Origin: UBA3951 sp050952125
Lineage (GTDB): Bacteria > Bacillota > Sulfobacillia > Fermentithermobacillales > Fermentithermobacillaceae
Direction of reading: 5' to 3'
Length of the DNA: 64,000 bases
NCBI GenBank assembly: GCA_050952125.1
Contig: JBMNKK010000003.1
Span: forward strand, 372,001 to 436,000
Under the pieces are notes generated by a model. The model was not told where the DNA came from. It was given only the letters and a program-made list of their open reading frames with translations, and did no database searches. Both the position numbers and the translations under genes were made by a program. Below, in pieces: positions 34,196 through 42,312 of the stretch (the stretch's first letter is position 1; every line of letters starts with the position of its first letter).

Positions 34196-35917
34196 TCATT
34201 CCACCGAGACTATATAGTAGTAGAGCGGTTGGCCTCCTTCGTGGAACTCAACCTCCACGGAGTCGCTTAAGCCCGCCCGAAGGGTCTCCTCTGCCGTGGC
34301 AGCGCTGTCGGAATCCACATCGGCACCCCAGTATACGGTAACGATCTCGTCGCTGTCGCGAACCATCTTCCTCACGACCGCGTAGAGCATCTCCGTAGGA
34401 TCTTTCCCTACCATCTCAACCTTTCCGTCTATCAGGCCCAGGATATCTCCCTTGTTCATGGCGTGCCGGCCGAACTTCCCGGTGCGGGCTGCAAAGGTGA
34501 TCTCGCCCGTCCTCACCTTCTTGAGCGCCTTAGAGGCCCGCTTGAGGTTGTGTCCCATGTCCTCATCGAGGTTCAGGGATAAGAGAGCGGATATGCCCTG
34601 GGGTATGGTCTTTGACGGAACGATGTACATGTTGCGGCCGGTCAGCTTCTTCGCCTGCTTGGCTGCTAGGAAGATATTTCCGTTATTCGGAAGGAAGATG
34701 ATTTTCTTCGCTCGAACGGTCTTCACGGCCGCCGCTAGTTCGGCTGTGGACGGGTTCATAGTCGGCCCGCCGTCGATGACCAAATCGCAGCCCAGACTAG
34801 TCATTATATCCTTAAGCCCTTGGCCGGTAGCGACAGACACAATGCCGGTGTCCTTAACCTCTTCAGGAACCACCGTACCGACACCGAACGGCGAGGCGCT
34901 TCCGTGAGGCGCCGGGAACGACACCGCTCCCACTGCCATGCGGCCGCTAGCCTCGTTGCCGGCCATCGCACTTGACTGCTCCACCATATTGTCGATGGTC
35001 ACATTGGACAAAGTTCCAAACTCGAGGCAGAGAGTGAGCACGTCACCGGGGCGATCGGTATGGATGTGAACCCGAACCAGTTCTTCAGAACCGACCACCA
35101 AGAGTGAATCGCCGAGCGGCTCCAGCCTTTCCCGCATCGCGGAAAGAGACATGCCTTTACCGGCGACAAGGAGCTGAGTATCGTAGGGATAGCGAATATC
35201 GGCCGTCTCCAGTTCCTCAACTCGAAACTTGCCCGGCGCAGGCGCCTTGGCCTGATCAGTCACAGCGTCGCCGACCGCGACCTCTCTGGCACCATCGTGA
35301 GACAAGGCCTCGAGAAAACCTTCCACGATAAAAACCAGTCCCTTACCTCCCGCATCCACCACGCCTGCCTGTTTCAGCACAGGCAGCATCTCGGGAGTGC
35401 TGTCGAGAGCGGTTTTGGCTTCTCTTAGACCCAGCCGCAGTATGGAGCCGAGATCAGACTCCTTGGCAGCTGCAGCCGCGGCGCCGTCCCTGAGACCCCG
35501 GAGCACCGTGAGGATCGTACCCTCTACCGGCTTCATTACGGCCTTGTAGGCTGTAGTTACGGCCTCATCCAAAGCGGACGCGATTTCGTTACTCGACACG
35601 CTGTCCTTGCCGCTAAAGTACCTGGCAAATCCTCGCAGGATCTGAGACAGGATCACGCCGGAGTTGCCCCGGGCACCCATGAGCGCGCCGTGGCTCACCA
35701 TTTCGGATGCTTGAGACAACGTGAGGCCTGAGCGATCGGCCACTGCGTCGGCTGCAGATGATAAAGTGAGATACATGTTGGTTCCCGTGTCTCCATCGGG
35801 AACCGGAAAGACATTGAGAGAATCAACTTCCTTCTTACGTGCGCCGAGATACGATCTCGCGCTTAAGACGAGATCTCTGAAGACCTCGCCATCAAGGACC
35901 ATATGGACCATGTTCAA
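34196..35917 (-). CDS. fakA: Fatty acid kinase subunit FakA (DAK2 domain)
   Basis: ATP-binding subunit that phosphorylates FakB/DegV-bound fatty acids. LNVFPVPDGDTGTNMYLTL (nucleotide and Mg binding in DAK2), GARGNSGVILSQILRG, then the YloV C-terminal domain (FLPNNGNIFLAAKQAK). 573 aa. Overlaps yloU by four bases. The DegV protein at 21380-22228 is the obvious candidate partner. Confidence 0.93.
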   Translation of the reverse strand: MNMVHMVLDGEVFRDLVLSARSYLGARKKEVDSLNVFPVPDGDTGTNMYLTLSSAADAVADRSGLTLSQASEMVSHGALMGARGNSGVILSQILRGFARYFSGKDSVSSNEIASALDEAVTTAYKAVMKPVEGTILTVLRGLRDGAAAAAAKESDLGSILRLGLREAKTALDSTPEMLPVLKQAGVVDAGGKGLVFIVEGFLEALSHDGAREVAVGDAVTDQAKAPAPGKFRVEELETADIRYPYDTQLLVAGKGMSLSAMRERLEPLGDSLLVVGSEELVRVHIHTDRPGDVLTLCLEFGTLSNVTIDNMVEQSSAMAGNEASGRMAVGAVSFPAPHGSASPFGVGTVVPEEVKDTGIVSVATGQGLKDIMTSLGCDLVIDGGPTMNPSTAELAAAVKTVRAKKIIFLPNNGNIFLAAKQAKKLTGRNMYIVPSKTIPQGISALLSLNLDEDMGHNLKRASKALKKVRTGEITFAARTGKFGRHAMNKGDILGLIDGKVEMVGKDPTEMLYAVVRKMVRDSDEIVTVYWGADVDSDSAATAEETLRAGLSDSVEVEFHEGGQPLYYYIVSVE

Positions 35918-36300
35918 CTCCCCGAGCTCCCTTGTAGCCTGATTCCTTGCACGTTCACTGTAACTTTTTTGACTTTGAGCCCCGTTACGTTCTCTACTGT
36001 GTATCTGACCTTTTCCACAATCATGCGCGCCACTTCGGAAATCCTGACCCCGTATCCGACAACGACGGCCAGATCGATGTACACTTCATCGCCCTCAATG
36101 GAAACGGAGACGCCCTTGGAGAGGTTCTCCTTTCCCAAAAGCTCCGCGATGCCGTCGGTCATTTTTCTACCCGCCATACCTACTACCCCATAGCACTCGG
36201 TGGCTGCGGCGCCGGCGATGGTGGCTATGGCTTCTTCCGACAATACCAGCCGGCCCAAGCCAGTCTCAACTTCTTTTCCAGTCAAGTGCGGCAAGACCAT
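35914..36300 (-). CDS. yloU: Asp23/Gls24-family protein YloU
   Basis: 128 aa, LGRLVLSEEAIATIAGAAA start, GVSVSIEGDEVYIDLAVVVGYG and ENVTGLKVKKVTVNVQGI, typical of the family, members of which associate with the envelope or FakA. GAAGGAAGG precedes the ATG. Always next to yloV/fakA in Bacillota. Divergent from rpmB. Confidence 0.93.
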   Translation of the reverse strand: MVLPHLTGKEVETGLGRLVLSEEAIATIAGAAATECYGVVGMAGRKMTDGIAELLGKENLSKGVSVSIEGDEVYIDLAVVVGYGVRISEVARMIVEKVRYTVENVTGLKVKKVTVNVQGIRLQGSSGS

Positions 36301-36368
36301 CCTTCCTTCGCATATGAGGTCACTCCCACTTCTAGATGATTCTCCGCTTTTCCTCCCTATTCACCTTG

Positions 36369-36377
36369 TGCTACAAT
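36369..36377 (+). promoter_or_regulatory. Extended -10 promoter of rpmB
   Basis: TGC-TACAAT, about 40 bases before the rpmB GTG. The -35 (TTTCCT at 17 bases) is poor, consistent with an extended -10 element. Confidence 0.5.
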
Positions 36378-36416
36378 GCTAAGGTCATACGGAAGACCCG
36401 CAAGGAGGTTTTTTTT

Positions 36417-36629
36417 GTGCCCAGGTGCGAAGTCTGCGGCAAAGCCGCGTCGGTCGGCAACCGCGTTAGCCACTCCCAGATCAAAACGAAAAGGACTTGG
36501 TCACCCAACATTCAGAGGGTTCATGCGATAGTTAACGGACATTCCAGGCGAATCTACGCCTGTACCTCTTGCCTGCGTTCAGGCAAGGTAAAGAGAGCCG
36601 TAGTCGCGAGGGCCGTCTCTCAAGAGTAA
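36417..36629 (+). CDS. rpmB: 50S ribosomal protein L28
   Basis: PRCEVCGKAASVGNRVSHS start, zinc-ligand pairs CEVC and CTSC, and RRIYACTSCLRSGKVKRA. 70 aa from a GTG at 36417 with AAGGAGG eight bases upstream; the open frame to 36336 is leader. Encoded opposite its neighbours, as in B. subtilis. Confidence 0.96.
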   Translation: MPRCEVCGKAASVGNRVSHSQIKTKRTWSPNIQRVHAIVNGHSRRIYACTSCLRSGKVKRAVVARAVSQE

Positions 36630-36659
36630 GTCCCGGCATATCGCTCCCTTAAGAGAAGA

Positions 36660-36691
36660 ACACCTCTCAAACCTGCAAAGGAGAGAGGTGT
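36660..36691. terminator. Bidirectional terminator between rpmB and spoVM
   Basis: Stem ACACCTCTC/GAGAGGTGT with a 14-base loop. On the minus strand the tail is TTCTTCTCTT; on the plus strand CTTGACTT. Confidence 0.6.
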
Positions 36692-36710
36692 CTTGACTTG
36701 GGTACGACTT

Positions 36711-36791
36711 CTATCTGTAGCCGAACAGGCCCAGGATGGCTCTTACCAGGCCTGTCAGCATCTTCGGGACCTTCATGACGCGCACTTTCAT
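36711..36791 (-). CDS. spoVM: Stage V sporulation protein SpoVM (26 aa)
   Basis: A 26-codon gene beginning MKVRVMKVPK and containing PKMLTGLVRAILG, then ending with a glycine, aromatic and basic residue. B. subtilis SpoVM is also 26 aa, an amphipathic helix with a proline at position 9 and the LGGIVRAML core; both the proline and the VRA-I/M-LG core are kept here. It recognises the positive curvature of the forespore membrane and anchors SpoIVA. GGGGAGG lies eight bases before the ATG. Location between rpe and rpmB is the B. subtilis position. Last gene of the 15-gene minus-strand run. Confidence 0.92.
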   Translation of the reverse strand: MKVRVMKVPKMLTGLVRAILGLFGYR

Positions 36792-36806
36792 CTACCAGTC
36801 CTCCCC

Positions 36807-36995
36807 CTAGAGCCCGCTCTTACATCCGAGCCACGCGCCTAACATGAGGCCGGTTCCGACGATAGCGAGGAGAACCCATGACGGCAGCGACAAAATGAGG
36901 ATGACCACCCCGGCCAGCCCCATCAGAATCCAAATAGGCATCCTCTCTCTGGCAGCCCGAGACCGCAGCCGCATGCCAATCCCCGCTTCTCGCAA
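36807..36995 (-). CDS. Small two-helix membrane protein, unknown
   Basis: Up to 62 aa with a basic N-terminus and two hydrophobic segments (PIWILMGLAGVVILILSLPS and WVLLAIVGTGLMLGAWLG). Not recognised. It fills the place where B. subtilis has thiN, between rpe and spoVM, on the same strand. TTG 36995, ATG 36974 and ATG 36941 are all possible starts and none has an ideal ribosome site. Confidence 0.55.
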   Translation of the reverse strand: MREAGIGMRLRSRAARERMPIWILMGLAGVVILILSLPSWVLLAIVGTGLMLGAWLGCKSGL

Positions 36996-37016
36996 TGGAA
37001 AGTCAAGACAGTATAT

Positions 37017-37679
37017 TCAGCGGGATGAAAGGGTGCCTTCTCTCAGGCGAAACACGGCATCTTGTCTGTCGGGGGCGCCGAACAGGTAGCTGCCGGACAC
37101 AAGTATTGTGGCACCGGCTTCGACAAAGGCCGGGGCGGTTTCCGCGGTAATACCTCCGTCAACCTCGAGCTCGAACCGTCTTTTGCACGACCGGCCGATA
37201 TCTCTCACCTCTGCTACTTTGCGCACCATATCCGTGATGCACTTTTGCCCGCCCCATCCGGGGTTCACGGTCATTATGAGCACGAGGTCGACAAGGTCGG
37301 CGACATACGGGAGCATGTCCGGCGGAGTAGCGGGGTTTAGCGCCACGCCAGCCTTTATGCCCTTAGCTTTGATGCTCTGAAGCACTCTGTGCAGGTGCTT
37401 GGTAGCTTCAGCGTGGACAGTGAGGTATGAAGCCGACCCGGCAAAGAGGGGCACGGCGACATCGAGGCAGTCAACCATCAGATGAATGTCCAGAGGTAAT
37501 CCCAAAGACACCAGCCTTTCAGCCACATCCGAGCCGTACGTAATACTCGGGACAAAGTGCCCGTCCATAACATCCAGGTGAATGAGGTCGGCCCCCGCGG
37601 CTTTCATGGAGAGCACTTCGCGTTCAAGGTTAAGAGGGTCGGCCGAAAGCAGCGACGGAGCGACTTGTACTCTAGTCAT
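37017..37679 (-). CDS. rpe: Ribulose-phosphate 3-epimerase
   Basis: Interconverts ribulose-5-P and xylulose-5-P. VAPSLLSADPLNLERE start, HLDVMDGHFVPSITYG, LMTVNPGWGGQ-type motif (IMTVNPGWGGQKCI), ELEVDGGITAETAP. About 220 aa from ATG 37679, which overlaps the rsgA stop by 8 bases. Confidence 0.97.
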   Translation of the reverse strand: MTRVQVAPSLLSADPLNLEREVLSMKAAGADLIHLDVMDGHFVPSITYGSDVAERLVSLGLPLDIHLMVDCLDVAVPLFAGSASYLTVHAEATKHLHRVLQSIKAKGIKAGVALNPATPPDMLPYVADLVDLVLIMTVNPGWGGQKCITDMVRKVAEVRDIGRSCKRRFELEVDGGITAETAPAFVEAGATILVSGSYLFGAPDRQDAVFRLREGTLSSR

Positions 37680-38541
37680 ATCTGCGTTTCTCCTTCTCAA
37701 GGCATTCGTCTAGGAGGGCCAGGTAAGTCTCATATCTCTCGGGAGCGATCTTCCCTTCGTCCAGGGCGAACCTCACCGCGCACTGCTCCTCTGTCTTGTG
37801 AAGACACCTTGGAAAGTGGCAGAAGGGAACGAGTTCGGTCATCTCCCTGTAGTAGTAGGCCAGATCGAAGGGTTCGCAGTCAATGATGTCCAGCCTCGAA
37901 AACCCGGGGGTATCGGCAAGGTAGGCCGACCTGCCGATCTTGTAAAGGGTGACACCCTTGGTTGTATGGCGCCCGCGCCTCAGCTTGGAGAGGCCGCCGG
38001 TATCGATCTCCAGGTCCATAAGAGCAGAAATGATCTTTGACTTGCCAACGCCGCTGGCTCCTGCCAGTACGACGTTCTTGCCGCCCATTAGGCCGACAAG
38101 ATCTGAAAGGCCGTCGCCTGTCACCGCAGATGTAATCGCCACGGGGTAACCCGCCTTCTCATACACCGAGGCTAAACGTTGCATCTCTTTTGGATCTTCG
38201 AGGTCCTTCTTGTTGAGGCATATGACCGCCTCAATATCTCTGGACTCTAGGTGCACCAAAACCCGGTCAAGGTACACGCGGTCAATCGGAGGGCGAGTCA
38301 CGGCGGTCACAACAACCACCTGGTCGATGTTGGCTACTTGAGGACGGATGAGGAAGTTCTTTCGAGGCAGCACTTCCTCAATGAGATTTTCATCCCCGGT
38401 TTGGCTAAGCCTCACCAAGTCCCCGGGAATGACCTGCACGCTGCCGTGACGAAGCCGTCCTCTAAACGCGCACCTGAGTGTCTTATCCCCGGTGGACACC
38501 AGGCAATACGACGAATGTACGGCGGTTACCCTGCCCTCCAA
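37672..38541 (-). CDS. rsgA: Ribosome small subunit GTPase RsgA
   Basis: Circularly permuted GTPase for 30S maturation. OB-fold start EGRVTAVHSSYCLVS, NKKDL (G4), AGASGVGKSKII (G1), RGRHTTKGVTL, DTPGFSRL (G3), and a zinc knuckle CHFPRCLHKTEEQCAVR. The open frame reaches 38634, inside prkC; TTG at 38541, giving the usual RsgA N-terminus, is chosen. About 289 aa. Confidence 0.94.
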   Translation of the reverse strand: MEGRVTAVHSSYCLVSTGDKTLRCAFRGRLRHGSVQVIPGDLVRLSQTGDENLIEEVLPRKNFLIRPQVANIDQVVVVTAVTRPPIDRVYLDRVLVHLESRDIEAVICLNKKDLEDPKEMQRLASVYEKAGYPVAITSAVTGDGLSDLVGLMGGKNVVLAGASGVGKSKIISALMDLEIDTGGLSKLRRGRHTTKGVTLYKIGRSAYLADTPGFSRLDIIDCEPFDLAYYYREMTELVPFCHFPRCLHKTEEQCAVRFALDEGKIAPERYETYLALLDECLEKEKRRYD

Positions 38542-38561
38542 ATGCCTTCCAACACCCCGCT

Positions 38562-40460
38562 TTAAGGCCGGATTTGCTCGTAAGTTCTCTTGCCGCCCAT
38601 ATCGGTTATGACGGTTGCCTGGGTACCTTCCCACATAAACTGCACCGTCTGCTCGATCTCGGGCTGAACTAGCCTGTCGTAGACTACCCTTTCACCCTTG
38701 GCATCCTTAACCGTGATCACAACGTGCACCAAGTTGTTGGTTCCCCCGGCAAGTTCGCTGGGAACGTAGAACTTCTTCACGTACTGGTGCCCGCCCGAAG
38801 ACCTCCTGCCGCTCACGATAAGGCTGACTTTATACTGGAAGGGCACCTCCGTGCCCGCCGGCGGGTTCTGACCAATGACAACACCTTCAGGCTGGCTGGA
38901 ATTCATATACTCCACGCTGCCGTAATCAAGCAGCACCTCGGATAGAGCCGCCTTGGCCTGATCCAGCGTCATCCCAATCACATTCGGAACATTCACCGAC
39001 TGCGGCTCGGGCCCGTCAGACACAACCAGGTCCACCACCGTATTCCTGGGAACCTCAAGGCCGGCTTTGGGATTCTGGCTGATAACTTTATCCTTTTCGA
39101 TTGTCTCGTGATAGGTTCTGCTTACGTTTCCCACGCTTATTCCGGCGTTCTCGATATCTATCGAGGCCTCTTTGTAGGTCTTCCCCTCTACTTGCGGCAC
39201 TGTGGCGAGATCCTGTCCCTTAGACACCACACAGTGAATTTCGCGGCCCTGCTTCACCTGTTCTCCGGGTAACGGGCTCTGCGAGATTATCACGTTGGCG
39301 GGCACTTCAGGGTGATTCTGCTGCGCTGCTATGACAAGCACGAGGCCCGAGTTCTTGAGGATCGACTGAGCCTCGACCACTGTCTTCCCAGCAACCTCAG
39401 GCACCTCAATAACCGGAACATTGATCCAGCGGGTAAACAGCGTGAAGGCATAGGCGCCCATGGCAAGCGCCAATAAGGCGATAACCAGAAATACCTTCGT
39501 TCCCAACGTAAGCCCGCGTCTCTTACTCTTGGGGCGGCTCACCTCGTCATCCTCCTCATACGAGCCCGCCGGCGCCTCCCGCCGCGGGCCATCCTGTCCC
39601 TTTGCTGCGTCAGAAAGGCCGCTCGCAAGAACAAGGTTCATTTCCCGGCGCATCTCGTCGACAGACGAGAATCTCTCCTCAGGGTCCTTTCTTAGCGCTT
39701 TTGCCACCAGGTTTGAAACTGACTCGGGTATAGCGGGATTCAGCTTCTTAAGTGACGGCGCTTCAGTCTGTACGTGCTGAAGCGCGACTGCCACGGGGCT
39801 CTCACCGGCAAAAGGCTGCCTGCCCGCAAGCATCTCGAAGAGGACGACGCCGAGCGAGTAGATGTCCGACCTGGTCGAAACCACACCGTTCCTCGCTTGT
39901 TCGGGGCTGACGTACGGAGCGGAACCGACCACTAAATCACGGGATGTCGTCGATATCGCGCCAAGAGCCCTGGCAATACCGAAGTCTGCCACTTTGACGT
40001 GGCCGCTCTTTGTAAGGAGGATGTTCTGGGGCTTAATGTCTCTGTGGATGATCCTCCTGGCATGAGCATGTGAAAGCGCTTCGCAAATCTCTGACGCTAT
40101 CTCAAGCGCCTCAGCCGGCGCGATAGGACCTTCCCTTTTCATCTTGTCGCGGAGGGTCTCGCCCTCAATCAGTTCCATAACTATGAAGTAGAGCCCCCGG
40201 TCTTCGCCCACGTCATAGATGTTGACGATATTGGCGTGAGAAAGAGAAGCCACAGACTGGGCCTCTCTCCGGAAGCGCCTTATGAATTCTTCATCTTCAC
40301 TCATCTCCGGCCGGAGTACCTTCAGAGCCACATTGCGATCAAGGACCAGGTCGTATGCTTTCCATACGACACTCATCCCGCCGCCGCCGATCTTCTCGAC
40401 GATCTTGTACCTGTTCAGTACCTTCCTGCCTGTGATGTCTGCCGGTGCCAACGGGTTCAC
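38562..40460 (-). CDS. prkC: PASTA-domain serine/threonine kinase PrkC
   Basis: Membrane kinase that senses muropeptides or lipid II. Kinase domain (GGGGMSVVWKAYD, catalytic HRDIKPQNIL, DFGIARAL, SPEQARNG) to about residue 275, a linker, one transmembrane helix (VFLVIALLALAMGAYAF, near 330-347), three extracellular PASTA repeats (starting around VPEVAGKTVVEAQ, VPQVEGKTYKEAS and VPNVIGMTLDQAK) and a terminal ~80-residue beta-rich domain. 632 aa. Pairs with prpC 4 bases upstream. Confidence 0.96.
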   Translation of the reverse strand: MNPLAPADITGRKVLNRYKIVEKIGGGGMSVVWKAYDLVLDRNVALKVLRPEMSEDEEFIRRFRREAQSVASLSHANIVNIYDVGEDRGLYFIVMELIEGETLRDKMKREGPIAPAEALEIASEICEALSHAHARRIIHRDIKPQNILLTKSGHVKVADFGIARALGAISTTSRDLVVGSAPYVSPEQARNGVVSTRSDIYSLGVVLFEMLAGRQPFAGESPVAVALQHVQTEAPSLKKLNPAIPESVSNLVAKALRKDPEERFSSVDEMRREMNLVLASGLSDAAKGQDGPRREAPAGSYEEDDEVSRPKSKRRGLTLGTKVFLVIALLALAMGAYAFTLFTRWINVPVIEVPEVAGKTVVEAQSILKNSGLVLVIAAQQNHPEVPANVIISQSPLPGEQVKQGREIHCVVSKGQDLATVPQVEGKTYKEASIDIENAGISVGNVSRTYHETIEKDKVISQNPKAGLEVPRNTVVDLVVSDGPEPQSVNVPNVIGMTLDQAKAALSEVLLDYGSVEYMNSSQPEGVVIGQNPPAGTEVPFQYKVSLIVSGRRSSGGHQYVKKFYVPSELAGGTNNLVHVVITVKDAKGERVVYDRLVQPEIEQTVQFMWEGTQATVITDMGGKRTYEQIRP

Positions 40461-40464
40461 CTCT

Positions 40465-41223
40465 CTAGCCGCAGGCGGCTCCCTTTATGTCGGGCCAAAG
40501 CAAGACCACCGTAACATTATCGTAGCCGCCTCGCTGGTTTGCCGTATCGACGAACCTCTGAGCGACTTCCTTTCTAGAAACCATAGCCGCCATTTCGCTG
40601 ATCTCTCGTGAGTTGACCAGCCCGGTAAGTCCATCTGTACATAATACCACAACGTCTCCGGGCGACAGGTCTTCCTCGTAGAGGGCAACGGGAACAGATA
40701 TTTCCGTTCCAAGCGCAGCTGTAAGCGCGTTTCTGGCAGGATGCCGCATGGCGTCCTCTTCGGTTATCGCGCCGTTGCGGACCAACTCTCCGGCGACCGA
40801 GTGGTCTTCGGTTATCTGGCGGATGTCTCCCCTCGAAAGCACATACATGCGGCTGTCGCCCACGTGCCCAGCGTAGAGCTTGCCTTCATCCTCACGGATA
40901 AAGGCCATGGTAAGGGTTGTCCCCATGCCGGATGCTCCCCTTTCAGCTGCCGCCTGCAGCACTTTCCGGTTGCCGTGGCGGATCGCTTTGAAGAGCAGGT
41001 CACGCGGAGCCTCTTTCTCGTAGTTGTTCAACACAAACTCGCCGCAGTGCTTGATGGCAAGCGAGGAGGCTACCTCCCCGGCCTCGCAACCTCCTATACC
41101 GTCAGCCACCATGGCCAGCCAAATGTGGTCGGAAAACGCCTGCACCATCCACGAATCTTCGTTATCGGGCCTTACAAGCCCGCGTGAGGTTCTAGCGCTC
41201 CACTGCAACTCCGTCCCTCCCAA
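40465..41223 (-). CDS. prpC: PP2C protein phosphatase PrpC
   Basis: Metal-dependent phosphatase reversing PrkC phosphorylation. SRGLVRPDNEDSW, MVADGIGGCEAGEVAS, GMGTTLTMAF, HVGDSRMYVL, LCTDGLTGLV and YDNVTVVLLW are the PPM motifs, including the metal-binding aspartates. 252 aa. Confidence 0.96.
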   Translation of the reverse strand: MGGTELQWSARTSRGLVRPDNEDSWMVQAFSDHIWLAMVADGIGGCEAGEVASSLAIKHCGEFVLNNYEKEAPRDLLFKAIRHGNRKVLQAAAERGASGMGTTLTMAFIREDEGKLYAGHVGDSRMYVLSRGDIRQITEDHSVAGELVRNGAITEEDAMRHPARNALTAALGTEISVPVALYEEDLSPGDVVVLCTDGLTGLVNSREISEMAAMVSRKEVAQRFVDTANQRGGYDNVTVVLLWPDIKGAACG

Positions 41224-41247
41224 ACGCGCCCGTCCGCCCCCGCCGGG

Positions 41248-42312
41248 TTATCTGTCTCTCAATCTGCGGCGGAGCTGTCCACACGCAGCCTCAATGCTCC
41301 CTCCGAGACTACGACGTAAAGTGACCTTTATACGGTTCCGTTCCAATATCTCTCTAAAGGCCGAAGTGGCACTCGCGCCGGGGCGTTTCCAGGGAAACCC
41401 CGGCACAGGGTTCCATGGAATAAGGTTTACCAGACAATCTATGCCTTCTACAAGAGCGGAAAGCGTCCGGGCATCGGAAGGCTGGTCGTTCACCCCCGCG
41501 AGAAGCATGTACTCTATCGTAACACGCTGGCCTGTCTTGTCGGCGTACCGCTTTAGGGCCGGTATTACGCGGCCGATGGGATAAGTCCTGTTCAGCGGTA
41601 TCAACTCGTCTCTCACGCGGTCGCTCACCGCGTGAAGCGAGAGGGCGAGCCTCACCCCTCGTGAATCCCTTGCGAAGGCTTCGATGGCATCCGGAATGCC
41701 TACTGTCGATACGGTAACCTTCCGCCTTGACAGATCGTAGTTTCGGGAATCGCACAGCATCTCGATTGCTGCCAGGACATTGTCATAGTTCAGGAAAGGT
41801 TCACCCGTACCCATGAACACCAAGTGTCCGAGCCGCTCTCCTTCTTCCCTGCACATGCCGAGGAATTCCTCGACAATCTCTCCCTTCGACAGCCCCCTCT
41901 CGTACCCGAGGGCTTTGGAAGCGCAGAAGGCGCAGCCTGCCGGACATCCCACCTGCGTAGATACGCATCCGGTGAGCCCGTATCTGTACTTGAGAAGGAC
42001 CGATTCGACGAGAGGCCTTTTGTCTTTGCCCCAAAGGAACTTTTTCGCCCAGTCTCCTCCGCCCTCCTCTTTTCCGACTAGCTCAAGGCTACTAAAATCC
42101 AACGCTTTTTCCAGGGCTTGCCTTAAGGATGTTGGAAGGTCGGTCATCTCCTCGAAAGAGCCGGCGAACTTCTGGTAAACCCAGGAAAGAATCTGCCTCG
42201 CGCGATAACGCTTGTGCCCAAGCTTGGCTAAGAGAGCGCTTAGTTCTTCTTCAGTCAGGTCCAGAAGGGCCGTTCTCTCTCCTTCTTGCATCGTCCTATC
42301 CCCTTCACTCAC
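41248..42312 (-). CDS. rlmN: 23S rRNA/tRNA adenine-C2 methyltransferase RlmN
   Basis: Radical SAM methyltransferase for A2503 of 23S rRNA and A37 of tRNA. CPAGCAFCASKALG (CxxxCxxC cluster), VFMGTGEPFLNYDNV, LALSLHAVSDRVRDELIP (in part), and the methyl-carrying cysteine in AACGQL. 354 aa. GTG start overlaps the rsmB stop (GTGA); ATG 42291 is an alternative. Confidence 0.97.
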   Translation of the reverse strand: MSEGDRTMQEGERTALLDLTEEELSALLAKLGHKRYRARQILSWVYQKFAGSFEEMTDLPTSLRQALEKALDFSSLELVGKEEGGGDWAKKFLWGKDKRPLVESVLLKYRYGLTGCVSTQVGCPAGCAFCASKALGYERGLSKGEIVEEFLGMCREEGERLGHLVFMGTGEPFLNYDNVLAAIEMLCDSRNYDLSRRKVTVSTVGIPDAIEAFARDSRGVRLALSLHAVSDRVRDELIPLNRTYPIGRVIPALKRYADKTGQRVTIEYMLLAGVNDQPSDARTLSALVEGIDCLVNLIPWNPVPGFPWKRPGASATSAFREILERNRIKVTLRRSLGGSIEAACGQLRRRLRDR

